This document shows, piece after piece, positions 13,514-15,560 of a DNA stretch of 15,560 nucleotides. The DNA is taken from contig JAZFUU010000054.1 of NCBI GenBank assembly GCA_036447375.1, forward strand, positions 1 to 15,560, given 5' to 3'. Position numbers and translations under genes: made by a program. The notes below the pieces were generated by a model. That model was not told the origin of the DNA. It worked only from the letters and a program-made list of their open reading frames with translations, and ran no database searches. Numbering within the stretch: position 1 is the first letter of the stretch; every line of letters begins with the position of its first letter. Source of the stretch: JACZXC01 sp036447375. Lineage in GTDB: Bacteria; Myxococcota_A; UBA9160; SMWR01.

Positions 13514-14394
13514 GCGGTCGCACCTCCCGGGGCCGGTACCCCACCTCGGATTTCGAGGGCGACGTCGGCGCCGGGTGCCGAGTGCGTCAGGGACCCGATC
13601 GCAATCCGCCCAACGCCAGTCTCCGCGACCGCTCGCAGGTTCTCGAGCACCACGCCCCCACTTGCCTCGAGGAGTGCGCGTCCACCCACGCGCTGGGCGA
13701 TGCGGCGGAGCTCCTCCGGCTCGCGGTTGTCGAGCAGCAGAAAATCCGCTCCGGCCTCCACGGCGGAGACGGCCTGATCTTCGGATTCCACTTCCACTTG
13801 AATGCGGAGTCCGGGGGGGGCGCTTGCGAGCGCGGCCTTGACCGCCAGCTCCACGCCCCCGGCCAGGGCGATGTGGTTGTCCTTGAGAAGGATTCCGTCA
13901 TACAGCCCGGTGCGATGATTGACAGCTCCAGCGACGGCCGTCGCGTATTTGTCGAGGGTGCGCCAGCCGGGAAGCGTCTTCCGGGTGTCGACGATGCGCA
14001 CCCCGGTGCCTTCGACCGCATCCACGAAGCGGCGCGTCCAGGTGGACACGCCGCACAGGCGAGCGAGGAAATTCAGCGCGGTTCGTTCCCCGGCAAGGAT
14101 GGCCCGCATCCGACCGGTGACGACCGCGAGGGGCTCTCCGGCCCGGGCGCGAGCCCCGTCCCGGGTACGGAATTCGAACCCCAGATCCGGATCGATGGCG
14201 CGAAACACCTCCGCGGCGATGTCCAGGCCGCAGACCACGAGATCTTGCCGTGATTCGATCACAGCGGTGCCGGTCCGATCGGCTTCGACCACCAGCGGGG
14301 TGGTGAGGTCTCCGGGACCCAGATCCTCGGCGAGGGCAAGCTCCAGCAGTGGGCGCCAGGTGCGCTGGGGCGGAAGGGCCGGGGGGGCGCTCAT
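13510..14394 (-). CDS. nadC: Nicotinate-nucleotide pyrophosphorylase, carboxylating (294 aa)
   Basis: The enzyme converts quinolinate and phosphoribosyl pyrophosphate into nicotinate mononucleotide, in de novo NAD synthesis. Motifs of the family are clear: EDLGPGDLTT (23-32), GERTALNFLARL (102-113), DTRKTLPG with W and R following (from 136), NHRTGLYDGILLKDNH (159-174), EVESEDQ (201-207), LLLDN (219-223), EASGGV (243-248) and SLTHSAP (268-274). The usual GGG before NHR reads AGA here, a mild deviation. The length is normal. The ATG at 14394 has no clear ribosome-binding site. It is the first gene of the seven-gene operon, behind an 80-base gap. No nadA or nadB is in the window. Confidence 0.94.
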   Translation of the reverse strand: MSAPPALPPQRTWRPLLELALAEDLGPGDLTTPLVVEADRTGTAVIESRQDLVVCGLDIAAEVFRAIDPDLGFEFRTRDGARARAGEPLAVVTGRMRAILAGERTALNFLARLCGVSTWTRRFVDAVEGTGVRIVDTRKTLPGWRTLDKYATAVAGAVNHRTGLYDGILLKDNHIALAGGVELAVKAALASAPPGLRIQVEVESEDQAVSAVEAGADFLLLDNREPEELRRIAQRVGGRALLEASGGVVLENLRAVAETGVGRIAIGSLTHSAPGADVALEIRGGVPAPGGATA

Positions 14395-14442
14395 TGGGTG
14401 GGGCGCGCTCCGTCTGTGGGTGGCGTGAAGCCTATAAGCTAA

Positions 14443-14464
14443 CCCACACGGGGCACCTTGTGGG
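14443..14464 (-). terminator. Hairpin after the low-complexity gene, before nadC
   Basis: CCCACA and TGTGGG pair across a 10-base loop. On the minus strand the stem is followed by TTAGCTTATAGG, a short A/T-rich run but not a true T tract. It lies 10 bases after the stop of the upstream gene and 48 before nadC, so it may be a weak terminator. The TTATAG just after it could be a -10 element for the nadC operon, but I see no convincing -35 box, so no promoter is called. Confidence 0.35.
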
Positions 14465-14474
14465 CGCCGCCGGA

Positions 14475-15560
14475 TCAGCTCTCTTCGGACTCGCCCTTCA
14501 TCCGGCGAATCTCGTCCCGCACGAGGGTCTCGGCGAGCTGGGGGATCACCTCCCAGGCAATGGTTTCCACCCGCTCCAGGGCTTGACGCACGATCTTCTC
14601 GGTGACGTCGCTGAAGGACTCCCAGGCGATTTTCTCGAGTGTGTCGTGAAGCTGCTCACGGAGTCGAGGGGCGATCTCGGCGAGGACGGCCGCGTCGAGA
14701 CTTGCCGCCGGCTGAGCCACCGGTTCCGATGGAATCGGGGGCGGGGCAGCCACGACCTGAGGGGCGGGCGGCGTTGGCTTCCGGGCCGGTTCGGGGCTCG
14801 GTTGGGGAACCGGAGGTGCTTCGAGCGGAGCCGGTTCGAATGTGTCCGGAGGCGCGCTGATCGGGGAGCCGGGCTTCGGATCCAACGCGTTGCCCAGGTC
14901 CGAGGAAGACACGTCAAAACCGGATGCACCGACCGGATCCAGGATCGTGGCTTCGGCGAGGTTGTCCGGGCCCCCCGTTACAGGATCGATGTCTGGACTG
15001 AGCGACTCGAAATCGAAATTCAGATCGGGACTCGAAGCCGGCCCTCCGGGCGCGGTGGCCCCGGTGACAGCGGCCCCGGAGACGGGTACCGGGTCCGGCG
15101 CCAGAAGTTCTGCGGGAGCGTCTCCAATCTCGGCCGCGTCCGGGCCCAGTTCGAAATCGAGTTCGTCCGTTTCGAGCTCGGTCTCGGGGGCGAGGCTGGC
15201 GTCCGCAGGCATCATCGCGATGGTGCGTTCCGCCATCGGGACCGAGGCGGGTCCGGTCGCGGAGGTGACAACATCCGTTTCTGAATCGTCGAGCGCGAGC
15301 GGGTCGATAGCTTCGGGCCCGATCAATCGGGTTTGACCGCCGCCGTCGATGCTGGTGGAATCGCCGAGGTCTTCGTCGAGGTCTTCGTCGAGGAATTCGA
15401 AGCTCGCGCTCGCCGGATCCTCGGCGGTGCTTCCTCCCAGAGAGATGCCTGCGGGGTCGACCGCTTCGCCTCCCGTTGCGCCCGAGGGAGCAGAGGCGCT
15501 CGAGGGAGCGGAGGCGCCCGAGGGAGCGGAGGCGCCCGAGTGGAAGAGCCGGTTGACCTC
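14475..15560 (-). CDS. C-terminal part of a low-complexity acidic protein with a helical tail, cut by the right edge
   Basis: The frame is open from the right edge to TGA at 14475-14477, about 361 residues. No internal start is convincing, so the N-terminus lies outside. Reading in the gene's direction, a Ser/Ala/Pro/Gly stretch encoded by an 18-base tandem repeat comes first, then an acidic repeat DEDLDEDL, a long acidic and Pro-rich disordered region, and a Pro/Ala stretch. The last 65 residues are helical and hold two related segments 23 residues apart: EKIAWESFSDVTEKIVRQAL and ETIAWEVIPQLAETLVRDEI. Tails like this occur, as I recall, in deltaproteobacterial response-regulator or zinc-ribbon proteins, but no receiver domain or Cys motif is visible. 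It is probably a separate transcription unit from nadC. Function is unknown. Confidence 0.7.
   Translation of the reverse strand, partial: EVNRLFHSGASAPSGASAPSSASAPSGATGGEAVDPAGISLGGSTAEDPASASFEFLDEDLDEDLGDSTSIDGGGQTRLIGPEAIDPLALDDSETDVVTSATGPASVPMAERTIAMMPADASLAPETELETDELDFELGPDAAEIGDAPAELLAPDPVPVSGAAVTGATAPGGPASSPDLNFDFESLSPDIDPVTGGPDNLAEATILDPVGASGFDVSSSDLGNALDPKPGSPISAPPDTFEPAPLEAPPVPQPSPEPARKPTPPAPQVVAAPPPIPSEPVAQPAASLDAAVLAEIAPRLREQLHDTLEKIAWESFSDVTEKIVRQALERVETIAWEVIPQLAETLVRDEIRRMKGESEES
15366..15389 (-). repeat. Two perfect 12-base tandem copies coding DEDL
   Basis: GAGGTCTTCGTC occurs twice in direct succession. On the coding strand it gives Asp-Glu-Asp-Leu twice. It is a small in-frame expansion in the disordered, acidic part of the gene. 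Confidence 0.7.
15481..15540 (-). repeat. 18-base tandem repeat, three copies plus a partial, coding GASAPS
   Basis: Units at 15481-15498, 15499-15516 and 15517-15534 differ by only one or two bases from each other, and the first six bases of a fourth follow. The period is a multiple of three, so copy-number changes keep the reading frame. The product is a Ser/Ala/Pro/Gly linker. Near-identity of the copies suggests recent expansion. Confidence 0.85.

Noticed and set aside
14395..14474. Promoter or BirA operator for the nadC operon
   Set aside because: Only a lone TTATAG is seen; there is no fitting -35 box and no bio-operator-like inverted repeat.
14349..15284. Plus-strand open frame of 311 codons
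   Set aside because: It is opposite nadC's start and the low-complexity gene; the Arg/Gly-rich product has no domain. The minus frame ends in a patterned helical tail and is preferred.

Overview
The window is 15.6 kb of GC-rich, densely coded bacterial DNA with no tRNA, rRNA, CRISPR array or transposase gene that I can see. The gene content suggests a deltaproteobacterium-like lineage (Myxococcota, Desulfobacterota or a related uncultured phylum). The clues are an MglA-type GTPase, a HEAT-like partner protein, a multi-GAF regulator, an EF-G2-type GTPase and a nadC-birA-coaX cofactor run. This placement is an inference from gene families and base composition, not from a marker gene.

Layout. 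Positions 1-918 (+) hold the end of one unknown gene and three small unknown genes, in visibly less GC-rich DNA than the rest. Positions 919-1262 are non-coding and rich in short hairpins. Positions 1263-5245 (+) hold a JAMM/M67 metalloprotease, a TolB-like beta-propeller lipoprotein, ATP sulfurylase (sat) and alanine dehydrogenase (ald). A GC-rich hairpin at 5247-5268 lies where the two transcription units converge. Positions 5272-14394 (-) are seven genes packed end to end, transcribed right to left: nadC, birA, coaX, an EF-G-like GTPase, a HEAT-like protein of unknown function, an MglA-like GTPase, and a protein with a Rossmann-like region, three GAF domains and a degenerate GGDEF domain. 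Positions 14475-15560 (-) are the C-terminal part of a low-complexity protein that runs off the right edge.

How they fit. nadC, birA and coaX supply NAD, protein biotinylation and CoA. The four downstream genes are joined to them by overlaps of 1-19 bases or a gap of 8 bases, so they are probably co-transcribed and partly translationally coupled. The last three (HEAT-like, MglA-like, GAF/GGDEF-like) look like a signalling module: a small GTPase, a helical-repeat protein that could be its regulator or scaffold, and a sensor whose GGDEF output is degenerate. On the other strand, sat activates sulfate, and the M67 protease belongs to a superfamily that includes sulfur-carrier proteases, so a sulfur-assimilation theme is possible but unproven.

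The most interesting content is the GTPase/HEAT/GAF module and the non-canonical nucleotide-binding motifs in both GTPases (a Lys in the P-loop Ser/Thr position of the MglA-like protein; NGLD for NKxD and DTPGD for DTPGH in the EF-G-like protein). I found no clearly new defence system or mobile element.
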